From assembly GCA_049589355.1 (NCBI GenBank), contig JBAWAP010000288.1, positions 1 to 19,801 on the forward strand: a DNA stretch of 19,801 nt, in the 5' to 3' direction. A model generated the notes under the pieces. That model was not told the DNA's origin. It searched no databases and was given only the letters and a program-made list of their open reading frames with translations. Made by a program: the position numbers and the translations under genes. This document shows positions 19,620 through 19,801 of the stretch, piece after piece. Source of the DNA: JBAWAP01 sp049589355. GTDB lineage: Bacteria; Chloroflexota; Anaerolineae; VGOG01. Each line of letters opens with the position of its first letter. Positions within the stretch are counted from its first letter, which is position 1.

Positions 19620-19801
19620 TTATTCTCGCCCCCGCAGTGTTGGATCGAAAGCGTCGCGCAGGCCATCCCCTAGAAAGTTAAAGGCGAACATCAGCACGAA
19701 TAACGCCAGGGCCGGGAAAATTGCCTGATTCGGAAAGGATTCAATACGAGATGCTCCGTCTGCGATCATGCCTCCCCAACTTGGAGTGGGCGGGTTCACG
19801 C
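19620..19801 (-). CDS. DppC/OppC-type peptide ABC transporter permease, C-terminal end (partial)
   Basis: The last 59 complete codons on the - strand encode the end of a permease: VNPPTPSWGGMIADGASRIE, a hydrophobic segment FPALALFVLMFAFNFLGDGL, then RDAFDPTLRGRE and a TAA at 19620-19622. The PSWGGMIADG block and the final NFLGDGLRDxxDPxLR are characteristic of DppC/OppC inner-membrane permeases for di- or oligopeptides and nickel. The start lies outside the window. The gene ends about 170 bases before the hypothetical protein at 19447, so it may be the upstream part of the same operon, linking uptake to the two M29/NicX-fold enzymes. Confidence 0.85.
   Translation of the reverse strand, partial: VNPPTPSWGGMIADGASRIESFPNQAIFPALALFVLMFAFNFLGDGLRDAFDPTLRGRE

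Overview
The window looks like a piece of chromosome from a fairly GC-rich, anaerobic or facultative bacterium. Short intergenic 7- and 8-base tandem repeats, a lone DUF1385 protein, a tungsten-type aldehyde:ferredoxin oxidoreductase and a nickel-type LarA racemase together suggest an uncultured Chloroflexota-like organism. That assignment is an inference; no rRNA or tRNA was seen to settle it.

Layout. (i) 1-3370 is an accessory island on the + strand: the end of an SH3b-type protein, a BrnT/BrnA toxin-antitoxin pair, and a three-gene cassette (a TIGR04255-family protein plus two unrecognised small proteins) with its own promoter. Near-identical terminators bracket the cassette. The whole island lies between two decayed 3' ends of a thioredoxin-reductase-like gene in the same orientation. 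(ii) 3375-8022, - strand, is a central-carbon block: a lone class I/II aminotransferase, a carboxyltransferase (PycB/OadA/transcarboxylase-5S type, without a biotinyl domain) and a long, divergent ATP-type PEP carboxykinase. The last two could interconvert pyruvate, oxaloacetate and PEP. (iii) 8036-8209 is a MITE-like element just upstream of the aminotransferase. (iv) 8271-9796, - strand, holds a HAD hydrolase and a MazF/ribbon-helix-helix toxin-antitoxin pair with a clear promoter. (v) 9822-12342, - strand, runs lysoplasmalogenase (YhhN), DinB-fold protein, LarA. (vi) 12576-13526 is a DUF1385 membrane protein with a near-consensus promoter. (vii) 13582-19801, - strand, reads in transcription order: end of a DppC-type peptide ABC permease, a tiny ORF, an unrecognised 190-aa protein, two divergent members of the M29-aminopeptidase/NicX fold, a tungsten aldehyde oxidoreductase, a hairpin-rich MITE-like element, a membrane-protein remnant and a PfkB-family sugar kinase. 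This could be an uptake-and-catabolism cluster for an unidentified substrate.

Nearly all genes from 3395 to the end are on the - strand, in short operons with good Shine-Dalgarno sequences. Several starts were moved from the longest ORF to sites supported by a ribosome binding site or promoter. The best candidate for an undescribed system is the terminator-bracketed three-gene TIGR04255 cassette beside BrnTA. Other items worth a second look are the two MITE-like elements, the repeat-encoded tail of the carboxyltransferase and the two NicX/M29 paralogues with different apparent metal ligands.
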